Of a stretch of 5,962 nucleotides of DNA, positions 1-5,962 are shown piece after piece (positions within the stretch are counted from its first letter, which is position 1; every line of letters starts with the position of its first letter). The DNA comes from an uncultured Lautropia sp. (lineage in GTDB: Bacteria; Pseudomonadota; Gammaproteobacteria; Burkholderiales; Burkholderiaceae_E), in NCBI GenBank assembly GCA_938046755.1, contig CALIXC010000280.1, positions 1 to 5,962 of the forward strand. Reading direction: 5' to 3'. A program made the position numbers and the translations under genes. Below the pieces are notes generated by a model that saw only the letters and a program-made list of their open reading frames with translations, ran no database searches and was not told the DNA's origin.

Positions 1-677
1 CCGCTGGCGCGTCAGCGGTTCCAAGCGTCTCCCCAGGCGCTGAACAGCAGGCCGCTCCAGCACTGCTCCGGCACAGCGACGCCGTCGGCTACCGGCGCTC
101 CACCACCGACGCGCAACCCGACGGCACAGCCGCCGTCTCCCACACGCTCAGCTACACCGCCCTCGTCCCCCCGCCCCCCGCCGACCACACCGACCCATGG
201 ACGGCATTCACCACAACCCCGCCCACCGCTGCGGACCAACGCATCTGCCTGGGGCGCCTCACCCTGGCCTACGACCGGGGCGCCGACCTCGACAGCATCA
301 CCTTCACCCATGCCGTCGAGGGGCCAGCCGACGGGGCCCTGTCCAGCATCGCGGCCCAGACCCCCGTCACCTCCCTCATCACCACCACCCTCAACGTCAC
401 CCAACTGGGCAGCGGCGACCACGACACCGCCATCACCTGGGCACGCACCATCGCGCTCGCCTCAGGCGCGCTGACCATCCCCCTGACGGCGCTCGCCGGT
501 CCCGCCACCCAGAGCGGCGGTTTCGCCGACCTCCTCGACAAGCAGGCCTCCTCCACCCTCACCATCCTCCAAGGCTCAGCGATCACCGACCACGGAGGAG
601 TAGCGGCGCTCGCGAAGGGCTGGACCGCCTCCACCCTCAGCACCGACCACGGGCAGCTGGCCCAGCAGGCGCTGTGA
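1..677 (+). CDS. Unrecognised protein, C-terminal part (5' end outside window)
   Basis: An open frame runs from the left edge (first full codon at 3) to a TGA at 675-677, giving 224 residues. It contains no ATG, GTG or TTG in frame, so the true start lies outside the window. It looks coding: nearly every codon ends in C or G and the composition is balanced, with W, F, Y and I spread through the chain, while the other frames here give H/P/R-rich or glycine-rich shadows. Visible parts are an A/P/S-rich stretch at residues 1-25, a VPPPPA run near 55-60, a Thr/Ala-rich body and a segment (LTLAYDRGADLDSITFTHAVEG) that could be beta-strand structure. It has one Cys and two Lys. I do not recognise the family; a surface, secreted or phage-like protein is only a guess. 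Leucine codons by hand count are about 15 CTC to 9 CTG, the reverse of the genes to the right, suggesting a foreign origin. It converges on the truncated transporter gene. Confidence 0.7.
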   Translation, partial: AGASAVPSVSPGAEQQAAPALLRHSDAVGYRRSTTDAQPDGTAAVSHTLSYTALVPPPPADHTDPWTAFTTTPPTAADQRICLGRLTLAYDRGADLDSITFTHAVEGPADGALSSIAAQTPVTSLITTTLNVTQLGSGDHDTAITWARTIALASGALTIPLTALAGPATQSGGFADLLDKQASSTLTILQGSAITDHGGVAALAKGWTASTLSTDHGQLAQQAL

Positions 678-698
678 CCCCAAACCCCCGTCCCTGAA

Positions 699-1045
699 AC
701 AATGAGGAGCATTCCCAGCACCATGGCCACCACCACGCTGCCCTTGTCGATCAGCGCCACGGTGGCCACCTGGCCTTCCTTGATGGCCTTGTAGTAGAAG
801 ATCCATGAAAGCGCCGTGGTGGCACCGGAAATGCCCAGCCACATCAGGCTGCGGCCATTCAGCCGGGGCAGCTCGGCCGGGTCCACGAACATCAGCGCAA
901 ACACGAAGACGAAGCCGCAGACGAACAGCGCGCGCACGCTGAGTCCCAGCTCAGCGGAAATGCCCTCCATGCCCATCTTGGCGATGACGGAGGTGAAGCC
1001 CGCAAACAGCATCGAGAGCGTGGCGTAAAGGACCCAGCGTTCCAT
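699..1045 (-). pseudogene. EamA/DMT-family single-domain transporter, 3'-truncated
   Basis: The minus-strand ATG at 1045-1043 is preceded by an AAGGG Shine-Dalgarno at close spacing. The product starts MERWVLYATLSMLFAGFT and contains SWIFYYKAIKEGQVATVALIDKGS, which is typical of the short (about 140-residue, five-helix) EamA drug/metabolite transporter proteins. Likely helices lie at residues 5-24, 33-53, 67-86 and 95-114. From residue 115 on the similarity stops: the expected LLGE motif and fifth helix are absent. The frame instead continues through VSGTGVWGH into sequence antisense to the left-edge gene, ending at a stop at 269-271 (258 residues in total). No other minus frame restores the missing helix, so this is not a simple frameshift. 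Family members are inner-membrane exporters that probably work as dimers; loss of the last helix should inactivate it. It lies 31 bp after metY on the same strand, suggesting co-transcription and perhaps an original role in exporting an amino acid or related metabolite (inference). Confidence 0.75.
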
Positions 1046-1076
1046 GGTCTTTCCCTTCTGACCGCGTTTCAACAAG

Positions 1077-2348
1077 TCAGGCCTTGTCCAGCGCCTGCGC
1101 GATGTCGGCCAGAATGTCCTCGACATCCTCGATACCGATGGACAGCCGCACCAGACCGGCCGGTACACCGGCACGCGCCAGCTCTTCCTCGTTCAGCTGC
1201 CGATGCGTGGTGGAGGCCGGATGGCAGGCCAGCGTCTTCGCATCACCAATGTTGACAAGGCGATAGATCATCTGCAGCGCATCGATGAAGCGCATGCCGG
1301 CGTCGATGCCGCCCTTCAGCTCGAAGCTGAGGATGCCCGAAGCGCGGCCGCCGCAGATGCGCTCGGCTGTTTCTCGGTAGGGACTGCCCGGCAGCGCCGC
1401 GTAATTGACCTGCGCCACCTTCGGGTGCTTCTCCAGCCATTGCGCCACCTGCAGCGCATTGCTGCAGTGCCGCTCCATGCGCAGCGACAGGGTTTCCAGC
1501 CCCTGCAGCAGCATGAAGGCGTTGAAGGGTGAAAGCGCCCCACCGGTATTGCGCAGCGGCACCACGCGGCAGCGGGCGATGTAGGCCGCCTCGCCGAAGG
1601 AGTCGGTGTAGACGACACCATGATAGGACGGGTCGGGCTGGCTGAAGATGGGGAAGCGCCGTGCGTGCTTCTTCCAGTCGAAGCGGCCGCTGTCGACGAT
1701 GGCGCCACCAAGCGTGGTGCCATGGCCACCGATGTACTTAGTGAGCGAATGCACGACGATGTGGGCCCCATGCTCGAAGGGACGGCACAGGTAGGGGGTG
1801 GCCACCGTGTTGTCGACGATGAGCGGCACGCCATGGCGCTCGGCCACCTCGGCCCAGCGCTTCAGGTCCACCACGTTGCCGGCCGGGTTGCCGATCGATT
1901 CGCAGTAGAGAGCCCGGGTATTGTCATCAATGGCGGCTTCCAGCGCATCCAGATCGTCGTGGTCCACGAAGCGGCCCTGAATGCCCTGGTTGGGCAGGCT
2001 GTGCGCGAACAGGTTGTAGGTACCACCGTACAGCTGGCTGGTGGAGACGATGTTGCTGCCCGGCGAGCACAGTGCCTGCAGCGCATAGGTGATGGCCGTC
2101 ATGCCCGAGGCCAGCGCCAGCGCACCGACACCACCCTCCAGAGCCGCCACGCGCGCCTCCAGCACCGCATTGGTGGGGTTCATGATGCGCGTGTAGATGT
2201 TGCCGGGCACCGCCAAGTTGAAGAGGTCCGCACCATGCTGGCTGTCGTCGAAGGTGTACGAGGTCGTCTGATAGACCGGCACGGCGGCCGAGCGCGTGGT
2301 GGGGTCGCTGTGGTAGCCCGCGTGGATGGCGGCGGTGGAAAATTTCAT
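1077..2348 (-). CDS. metY: O-acetylhomoserine sulfhydrylase (aminocarboxypropyltransferase), MetY
   Basis: This 423-residue protein belongs to the Cys/Met metabolism PLP-dependent enzymes and has the usual MetY length. It makes homocysteine from O-acetylhomoserine and sulfide in the cytoplasm, the direct sulfhydrylation route to methionine. Visible family features are YTRIMNPTN at 52-60 (Tyr and Arg contacting PLP phosphate of the partner subunit), the SGMTA loop at 81-85, VDNT with cofactor-contacting Asp179, SLTKY with the Schiff-base lysine Lys204, and near the C-terminus HPASTTHRQ (376-384) and VRLSIGIED with the substrate-carboxylate Arg401. The start at 2348 is chosen because a GGAG lies six bases upstream; an in-frame ATG at 2360 has no such site. 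The frame stays open far upstream, but that part is antisense to the esterase gene. MetZ (O-succinylhomoserine) is the alternative, but the length and the NIYTRIMNPT form favour MetY. It is transcribed away from the esterase gene and towards the transporter remnant. Confidence 0.93.
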   Translation of the reverse strand: MKFSTAAIHAGYHSDPTTRSAAVPVYQTTSYTFDDSQHGADLFNLAVPGNIYTRIMNPTNAVLEARVAALEGGVGALALASGMTAITYALQALCSPGSNIVSTSQLYGGTYNLFAHSLPNQGIQGRFVDHDDLDALEAAIDDNTRALYCESIGNPAGNVVDLKRWAEVAERHGVPLIVDNTVATPYLCRPFEHGAHIVVHSLTKYIGGHGTTLGGAIVDSGRFDWKKHARRFPIFSQPDPSYHGVVYTDSFGEAAYIARCRVVPLRNTGGALSPFNAFMLLQGLETLSLRMERHCSNALQVAQWLEKHPKVAQVNYAALPGSPYRETAERICGGRASGILSFELKGGIDAGMRFIDALQMIYRLVNIGDAKTLACHPASTTHRQLNEEELARAGVPAGLVRLSIGIEDVEDILADIAQALDKA

Positions 2349-2401
2349 GAGAGTCTCCATGAGATGAATGCCCGGCGGGCCGCAGTATGCGTCGGCCAGG
2401 C

Positions 2402-2420
2402 GCCCCCGGACACTGGGGGC
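2402..2420. repeat. Inverted repeat GCCCCC-7 nt-GGGGGC
   Basis: Perfect 6-bp arms at 2402-2407 and 2415-2420 flank the loop GGACACT. It lies just upstream of the proposed esterase -35 element and would fall upstream of or within the metY leader. It could be an operator or an RNA hairpin; six G/C pairs can arise by chance in DNA of this composition. Confidence 0.35.
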
Positions 2421-2426
2421 ATTCTG

Positions 2427-2454
2427 TTGCCGCACTGCCACAACCCGGTAGACT
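2427..2454 (+). promoter_or_regulatory. Candidate sigma70-like promoter of the esterase gene
   Basis: TTGCCG (2427-2432) and TAGACT (2449-2454) each match four of six consensus bases and are 16 bp apart. Transcription would begin near 2461, about 26 bases before the ATG at 2487. The match is modest, and no strong alternative exists in the gap. Confidence 0.35.
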
Positions 2455-2486
2455 GCGGGATCCTGCCGTTCCCTGGTTCCGACCCG

Positions 2487-4379
2487 ATGATATTGCAACC
2501 CGGTCGCCTTCGCCGCCGCCTTTCCTTCCCACTGGCCACTCTGCCTTGGGTCCTGGCCCTGCCGCTGGATGCCCAGGCGGTGCAGGATTTGCCCCCGGTC
2601 ATGCCCCGACTGCCCTGCACGCTCAACAGCTTTGCCGATGTCTCGCTGGCCGAGGCGCCCGCGCAGGTCACGTCTGTGCAGACCGAGGACATCAATGGCA
2701 AGGCGATGTGCCTGGTGCAGGGCGTTATCTCGCCACAGATCCGCTTCATCGTGCGGCTGCCCGTGGCCGGCTGGACGCAGCGCTACCTGCAGACCGGATG
2801 CGGCGGGCTGTGCGGCCGGCTGGCCATCCATTCCCCGCAGCGCGACTGCGCCTTCGAGCGCGACGGCACGCTGGCCATGGCCTCGACCGACATGGGCCAC
2901 ACCAGTGGCGCCGGCGGCATCTGGGCTGCCGCCGACATGCAGCTGCGGGTGGACTTCGGCTACCGCGCCGTGCATGCCACCCGCCTCATCGCTGGTGAAC
3001 TCATTCATCGCTATTACGGTCAGTCGCCGAAGTACACCTATTTCTCGGGTTGTTCCGACGGTGGGCGCGAGGCGCTGATGGCCGTGCAGCGCTATCCGAA
3101 GGACTTCGACGGCGTGGTGGCCGGCGCACCGTCTCTGGTGTTCACCATCCAGAACAGCATGTACCACGGCTGGAATGCTCGCATCGTGCAGCCCGACAGC
3201 GACCAGCCCGCCATCCGCGAGGACGACCTGCCGATCCTGCATCGCCGTGCGGTGCAGGCCTGCGATGCCGCCGACGGCATGACCGACGGCCTGGTCAGCG
3301 ACCCGACCTGCAAGGTCGATCCCTGGCAATGGGTGTGCCCCGACAAGGCAGCCGATCCTTCCCGGGACATCATGAACGCGGGCAACTGCATCTCGCCCCG
3401 CACGGCCGCCGCGGTGGCCGAAGTCTATCGGGGCGCCCATGACGGTGACCACAAGCTGGTGCTGGGCTCAGTACTTCCAGGCTCGGAGCTGGCCTGGCTG
3501 CGCGTGCTGGTGCCGCGCAACGCCGTGCTGCAGCGCCAGACGCAGCAGCGCTCGTCGCACGACATGAGCACCCCGCTGCATCCATCGAAGACGCCATCGC
3601 CCGCTGCACCGCCGCCCACGAAGCCGGCCCCCAACGCGCACGCTGCGGTGCCCGATACCGCCACGCCCACGCGCCCGCCCAGCCCCGAGGGAACACCCAT
3701 CGACCAGGTGGTGCTGCCACCCACGGCCCGCACCGTCAGCCTGAAGTCTTCCAGCGACATCATTCCGGCGCTGGCCTATCCGGGTGCCTACGATCCGCAC
3801 TGGAAGCTGGCGAACTTTCGCTTCACCCGCGAATCACTGCAACGGCTGGCGCCGATGCACGCCCTGCTCGACGCCAGCAATCCGGATCTGTCCGCCTACC
3901 GCAAGGCAGGCGGCAAGGTGCTGATCTGGCACGGCCTGGCCGACCCGAACATCACGCCGATGAATGCCATTGCCTACTGGCAGGCGGTGCGCGACCTGGA
4001 CCCGCAGGCCGACGACATGCTGCGGCTCTTCCTGATTCCCGGCATGTACCACTGCGACCGCGGCGACGGTCTGGGCAGTCTGGACGTGACCACGCCGCTG
4101 ATGGACTGGGTGGAAGACGGCCAGGCTCCCGAGACGCTGTTCGCCTCGGCCTCCGAGGTGGATGCCCGCACCGGCCGAGGCCGCCCGATCCAGCGCTTTC
4201 CGTACCTGACGGTGCTGAAACCCGGTGGCGATCCGGCCACCCCTGCCGACTGGCAACGCGGCCGCACCATCGACATCGACCCAGCGCTGTACCGCAACTG
4301 GGCCGGGGCCGAGTTCTTCAAACCGGGCTTCCAGCGCTTCTGCGGGTTTTCCGGGCTGCGGTTCGTCTGCCAGCCCTGA
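2487..4379 (+). CDS. Secreted tannase/feruloyl esterase family alpha/beta-hydrolase
   Basis: This 630-residue protein should hydrolyse ester bonds of aromatic acids (galloyl or feruloyl type) outside the cytoplasm; the exact substrate cannot be read from sequence. An export signal is clear: RLRRR, a hydrophobic stretch, then AQA with likely cleavage after Ala31. The nucleophile is Ser190 in GCSDGG (188-193), the acid Asp486 in WHGLADP, and the base His522 in MYHCDRG. Cys189 and Cys523 sit next to Ser and His as in the family's CS-D-HC motif, where they form a disulfide. Residues 259-275 (C..AADGMTDGLVSDPTC) resemble the lid calcium loop and a flanking disulfide. The start at 2487 is chosen because the signal peptide begins there; no clear Shine-Dalgarno is seen, and upstream in-frame sequence is antisense to metY. 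The protein is longer than the roughly 520-560 residues usual for the family, largely because of a Pro/Thr/Ala-rich insert at about 350-412. Expression appears independent, from its own promoter. Confidence 0.88.
   Translation: MILQPGRLRRRLSFPLATLPWVLALPLDAQAVQDLPPVMPRLPCTLNSFADVSLAEAPAQVTSVQTEDINGKAMCLVQGVISPQIRFIVRLPVAGWTQRYLQTGCGGLCGRLAIHSPQRDCAFERDGTLAMASTDMGHTSGAGGIWAAADMQLRVDFGYRAVHATRLIAGELIHRYYGQSPKYTYFSGCSDGGREALMAVQRYPKDFDGVVAGAPSLVFTIQNSMYHGWNARIVQPDSDQPAIREDDLPILHRRAVQACDAADGMTDGLVSDPTCKVDPWQWVCPDKAADPSRDIMNAGNCISPRTAAAVAEVYRGAHDGDHKLVLGSVLPGSELAWLRVLVPRNAVLQRQTQQRSSHDMSTPLHPSKTPSPAAPPPTKPAPNAHAAVPDTATPTRPPSPEGTPIDQVVLPPTARTVSLKSSSDIIPALAYPGAYDPHWKLANFRFTRESLQRLAPMHALLDASNPDLSAYRKAGGKVLIWHGLADPNITPMNAIAYWQAVRDLDPQADDMLRLFLIPGMYHCDRGDGLGSLDVTTPLMDWVEDGQAPETLFASASEVDARTGRGRPIQRFPYLTVLKPGGDPATPADWQRGRTIDIDPALYRNWAGAEFFKPGFQRFCGFSGLRFVCQP
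3534..3722 (+). other. Proline-rich low-complexity insert within the esterase
   Basis: This segment encodes about residues 350-412 of the esterase. It starts with a Gln/Arg/Ser stretch (QRQTQQRSSHD) and continues with many Pro, Thr, Ala and Ser residues (PSPAAPPPTKPAPNAHAA, PTRPPSPEG). It lies between the end of the lid region (GSELAWLRVLVP) and the return to the hydrolase core (AYPGAYDPHWKL), so the reading frame and fold resume cleanly on both sides. Confidence 0.7.
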
Positions 4380-4386
4380 ATGCCGG

Positions 4387-4445
4387 CCGGCCCGGGAAGA
4401 CATTCTGACCGGGCAACGCCAGAAGGCACTGACCGACCGGGCCGG
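4387..4445. repeat. Inverted repeat after the esterase gene
   Basis: CCGGCCCGG (4387-4395) and its exact reverse complement CCGGGCCGG (4437-4445) are separated by 41 bases; a smaller CCCGG/CCGGG pair (4391-4395 with 4409-4413) is nested at the left arm. No T-tract follows, so a classical intrinsic terminator is not supported. It might protect the 3' end of the esterase transcript or stall transcription before the next gene. CATTCTGA also occurs twice nearby (4401 and 4457). Confidence 0.35.
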
Positions 4446-4490
4446 ACACACACGCCCATTCTGAACACACGAGAGGAGGGATCAACGACC

Positions 4491-5534
4491 ATGACGGACA
4501 CCGAACAGATCCGCGCGACCCTGACGCTGTGCCTGCTAGCTGCCTACGCGGACCGGCAGAAACATGAACGCGAAGGCGAGGAGATCCGGCGCATTGCCGA
4601 GGGCCTGGCCGCCAGCGAGGAGATCAATCTGCCTGCGCTCTATCAGGACGTGCTGATGAAGCGCACCGGCGTGCAGGACGTGGCAGCCCGGCTGCAGGAT
4701 GACGATGCCCGCCGGCTGGCCTACGAGATGGCGGTCTGTGTCTGCGAGGCCGACGGCAGCATCAGCGAGGCCGAACGCGCCTTCCTGGCCGAGGCACGCC
4801 AGGCCCTGCAGCTGGATGCAGCTGCCGCCGAGGCCACGGTGCAGCAGGCCGAAGCGCTGGCGCAGGCCCCGCTGGCGGAACCGCTGCAGGAAACCCCGCT
4901 TTTCGGAAACTCCCGAGCCCAGGGCACGCCCCACGAAGCTGGCAGCCCCCAGACTGCCTCGCTACCAGATACACTGGCGAACCAGAACGTACCGAGCGGC
5001 CGGCCCACGCCGGACGCACAGGCCATCGACCAGCAGATCCTGCGTGCCGCCATCACCAACGGTGCCATCGAGCTGCTGCCCGAATCGCTATCGACGCTGG
5101 CCATCATCCCGCTGCAGATGCGGCTGGTCTACCAGATCGGTCAGCAGTACGGCTACCCGCTGGACAAGGGCCACATCCGCGATTTTCTGGCCACGCTGGG
5201 CGTGGGCGTCACCTCGCAGTATCTGGAACAGGCCGGCCGCAAGCTGCTGGGCAGCCTGCTCGGCAAGAAGCTGGGCAAGGGCATGCTGGGCGGGCTCGGC
5301 CGCCAGGCCGTCAGCTCGGGCATGAGCTTTGCCAGCACCTACGCCCTGGGACACGTGGCGCGCGAGTACTATGCCGGCGGCCGCACGCTGTCCACCCAGA
5401 TGCTGAAGGACGCCTATCAGCGCGTGCTGGGCGACGGTCGTGCGCTGCAGTCGCAGTACCTGCCCCGGATCGAGGCTGAATCGCGCCAGCTGGATGCGGC
5501 CAAGGTGATGGCGCTGGTGCGCGGCCAGGGTTAA
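4491..5534 (+). CDS. TerB-like / DUF697 domain protein of unknown function
   Basis: This 347-residue protein begins at the ATG at 4491, preceded by AGGAGG about 11 bases upstream. An in-frame ATG at 4380, touching the esterase stop, has no ribosome site and would add a low-quality leader. The N-terminal 120 residues are helical and resemble TerB-type domains: an LLAAYADRQ helix followed by EGEEIRRIAEGL, then a second unit with EADGSISEAE at 86-95, an acidic cluster that may bind metal. Residues 125-175 form a Pro/Gln/Ser-rich linker. Residues 177-305 resemble DUF697 (the YcjF-like C-terminal region): IIPLQMRLVYQIGQQYG at 205-221, then a Gly/Leu/Lys-rich stretch (LLGSLLGKKLGKGMLGGLG) and a hydrophobic helix, suggesting membrane association. 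The function is unknown; tellurite resistance should not be assumed from the TerB resemblance. It may share a transcript with the esterase or use its own promoter, since none is clear in the 111-bp gap. Confidence 0.82.
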   Translation: MTDTEQIRATLTLCLLAAYADRQKHEREGEEIRRIAEGLAASEEINLPALYQDVLMKRTGVQDVAARLQDDDARRLAYEMAVCVCEADGSISEAERAFLAEARQALQLDAAAAEATVQQAEALAQAPLAEPLQETPLFGNSRAQGTPHEAGSPQTASLPDTLANQNVPSGRPTPDAQAIDQQILRAAITNGAIELLPESLSTLAIIPLQMRLVYQIGQQYGYPLDKGHIRDFLATLGVGVTSQYLEQAGRKLLGSLLGKKLGKGMLGGLGRQAVSSGMSFASTYALGHVAREYYAGGRTLSTQMLKDAYQRVLGDGRALQSQYLPRIEAESRQLDAAKVMALVRGQG

Positions 5535-5546
5535 GACGCAGCGACA

Positions 5547-5602
5547 GTACCGGCTCCTGGCCGATACCCCACCGTTCCGGCCGTGCGCGCCGATGCAACG
5601 GT
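5547..5602 (+). terminator. Two hairpins after the TerB-like gene, possible terminator region
   Basis: Thirteen bases after the stop, GTACCGGC (5547-5554) pairs with GCCGATAC (5560-5567) with one mismatch around a TCCTG loop. A second hairpin follows: ACCGTT (5571-5576) with AACGGT (5597-5602), enclosing CGGC/GCCG (5578-5581 with 5589-5592). Neither is followed by a T-run, so if this ends transcription it is not a textbook intrinsic terminator. Confidence 0.3.
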
Positions 5603-5656
5603 ACAACGCCATGACGCGGAAGCGGCGTGCAGGCCGGCATCTGATCGCTCGCGGCT

Positions 5657-5684
5657 TTGTGCGTCGCGGGCGCAGCGCTATAGT
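5657..5684 (+). promoter_or_regulatory. Candidate sigma70-like promoter of speG
   Basis: TATAGT (5679-5684) matches five of six -10 bases; TTGTGC (5657-5662) is a partial -35 at 16-bp spacing. The start of transcription would be near 5691, about 22 bases before the speG ATG. This is the best promoter-like sequence in the window. The leader shows no good Shine-Dalgarno. Confidence 0.5.
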
Positions 5685-5712
5685 GGGCCTTCGTACACCC
5701 CTTCCAACAACC

Positions 5713-5962
5713 ATGTCTTCCAAGCATCGCCCACACGCTGCCGAGGCTCCGGCCCCGGCGCTCCATGCTTCTGCACGCCCTACCGAAGCGGCCTCCCGTC
5801 CAGCCGAGATCAGCCTGCGGCTGCGTCCGCTGGAGCGTGAGGACCTGCCCTTCGTGCACCAGCTGGACAACAACGCCAACGTGATGCGCTACTGGTTCGA
5901 GGAACCCTTCGAGACCTTCGCCGAGCTGTCGGCGCTGTACGACGAGCACATTCACGACCAGC
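5713..5962 (+). CDS. speG: Spermidine N1-acetyltransferase SpeG, N-terminal part
   Basis: The frame opens at the ATG at 5713 and runs off the right edge after 83 residues. From residue 35 it closely follows SpeG: LRLRPLEREDLPFVHQLDNN, then VMRYWFEEPFETF and LYDEHIHDQ. SpeG is a cytoplasmic GNAT enzyme that acetylates spermidine and spermine with acetyl-CoA, detoxifying excess polyamines. The conserved FEE, Glu, His and Asp residues in this section correspond to the allosteric polyamine-binding site known from the Vibrio and E. coli enzymes; the acetyl-CoA site lies beyond the window. About 34 residues precede the family start and are rich in Ala, Pro, His and Ser, whereas E. coli SpeG has only a few residues there. 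No other ATG lies between, so the extension is either real or the true start is a non-ATG codon further in. Confidence 0.92.
   Translation, partial: MSSKHRPHAAEAPAPALHASARPTEAASRPAEISLRLRPLEREDLPFVHQLDNNANVMRYWFEEPFETFAELSALYDEHIHDQ

Larger units (their letters stand above)
2349..2486. promoter_or_regulatory. Divergent metY / esterase intergenic region
   Basis: This 138-bp gap separates the divergent start codons of metY and the esterase gene and must hold both promoters. For the metY side the best -10 candidate is CATACT (2389-2384, minus strand), but no good -35 stands at 16-18 bp, so that call is weak. A G/C inverted repeat lies at 2402-2420 and a short palindrome GCCCG-G-CGGGC at 2370-2380. 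I saw no recognisable riboswitch or known regulator site. Confidence 0.5.

Noticed and set aside
12..422. Minus-strand open frame of 136 residues
   Set aside because: Glycine/valine-rich repetitive composition is the antisense shadow of the C-rich left-edge gene.
197..697. Plus-strand open frame of 166 residues
   Set aside because: H/P/R-rich product without hydrophobic residues; an out-of-frame shadow of the left-edge gene.
269..698. Continuation of the transporter frame as a 258-residue protein
   Set aside because: Residues after about 115 are antisense to the left-edge gene, show no helix or EamA motif, and look like shadow sequence.
690..712. Possible integron attC-type or insertion-sequence end at the junction
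   Set aside because: No attC core pairs, terminal inverted repeats or target duplication could be seen around 700.
1620..2486. Upstream extension of the esterase frame, 289 more residues on the plus strand
   Set aside because: It is antisense to metY and the signal peptide begins exactly at the 2487 ATG; stop-free antisense frames are common at this GC content.
2349..3452. Upstream extension of the metY frame, 368 more residues on the minus strand
   Set aside because: It lies antisense to the esterase, is rich in His, Gly and Arg, resembles no family, and the metY start at 2348 has a well placed GGAG.
4380..4490. Start of the TerB-like protein at the ATG directly after the esterase stop
   Set aside because: No ribosome binding site there, the extra 37 residues are Arg/Pro/Gly-rich, and AGGAGG precedes the 4491 ATG.
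5088..5955. Two minus-strand open frames over the TerB-like gene end and speG
   Set aside because: They overlap a well supported SpeG and DUF697 coding strand and have shadow-like composition with no motif.

Overview
The window is about 6 kb of GC-rich bacterial DNA. Codons ending in G or C, a classical MetY, a secreted tannase/feruloyl-esterase-family enzyme, a DUF697 protein and a clear SpeG together suggest a proteobacterium, most likely beta (Burkholderiales-like; an oral Lautropia-type genome would fit). This is inferred from protein character alone; nothing in the window fixes the genus.

Layout: (1) 1-677, plus strand, is the 3' end of an unrecognised protein gene that enters from the left edge and has no start codon in the window. 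It is C-rich and uses CTC over CTG for leucine, unlike everything to its right. (2) At about 700 this DNA abuts a broken gene. The minus-strand EamA-type (DMT) transporter gene starting at 1045 matches its family for about 114 residues, then loses its last membrane helix and runs antisense into the foreign gene. (3) 1077-2348, minus strand, is metY (O-acetylhomoserine sulfhydrylase), 31 bp upstream of the transporter remnant and probably transcribed with it. (4) 2349-2486 is a divergent promoter region. (5) 2487-4379, plus strand, is an exported tannase/feruloyl-esterase-family hydrolase with the CS-D-HC catalytic arrangement and an unusual proline-rich insert in its lid region. (6) 4491-5534, plus strand, is a protein with a TerB-like N-terminal part and a DUF697-like C-terminal part. 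(7) 5713-5962, plus strand, is the start of speG (spermidine N-acetyltransferase), with a low-complexity N-terminal extension and a good sigma70-like promoter; it is cut by the right edge.

The genes look like an ordinary chromosomal neighbourhood of independent housekeeping and accessory functions: sulfur amino acid synthesis, an extracytoplasmic esterase, an uncharacterised membrane-associated protein and polyamine detoxification. I see no defence system, CRISPR array, transposase or RNA gene. The most interesting place is the join near 700, which is either the edge of a mobile or horizontally acquired segment that truncated the transporter gene, or an assembly misjoin.
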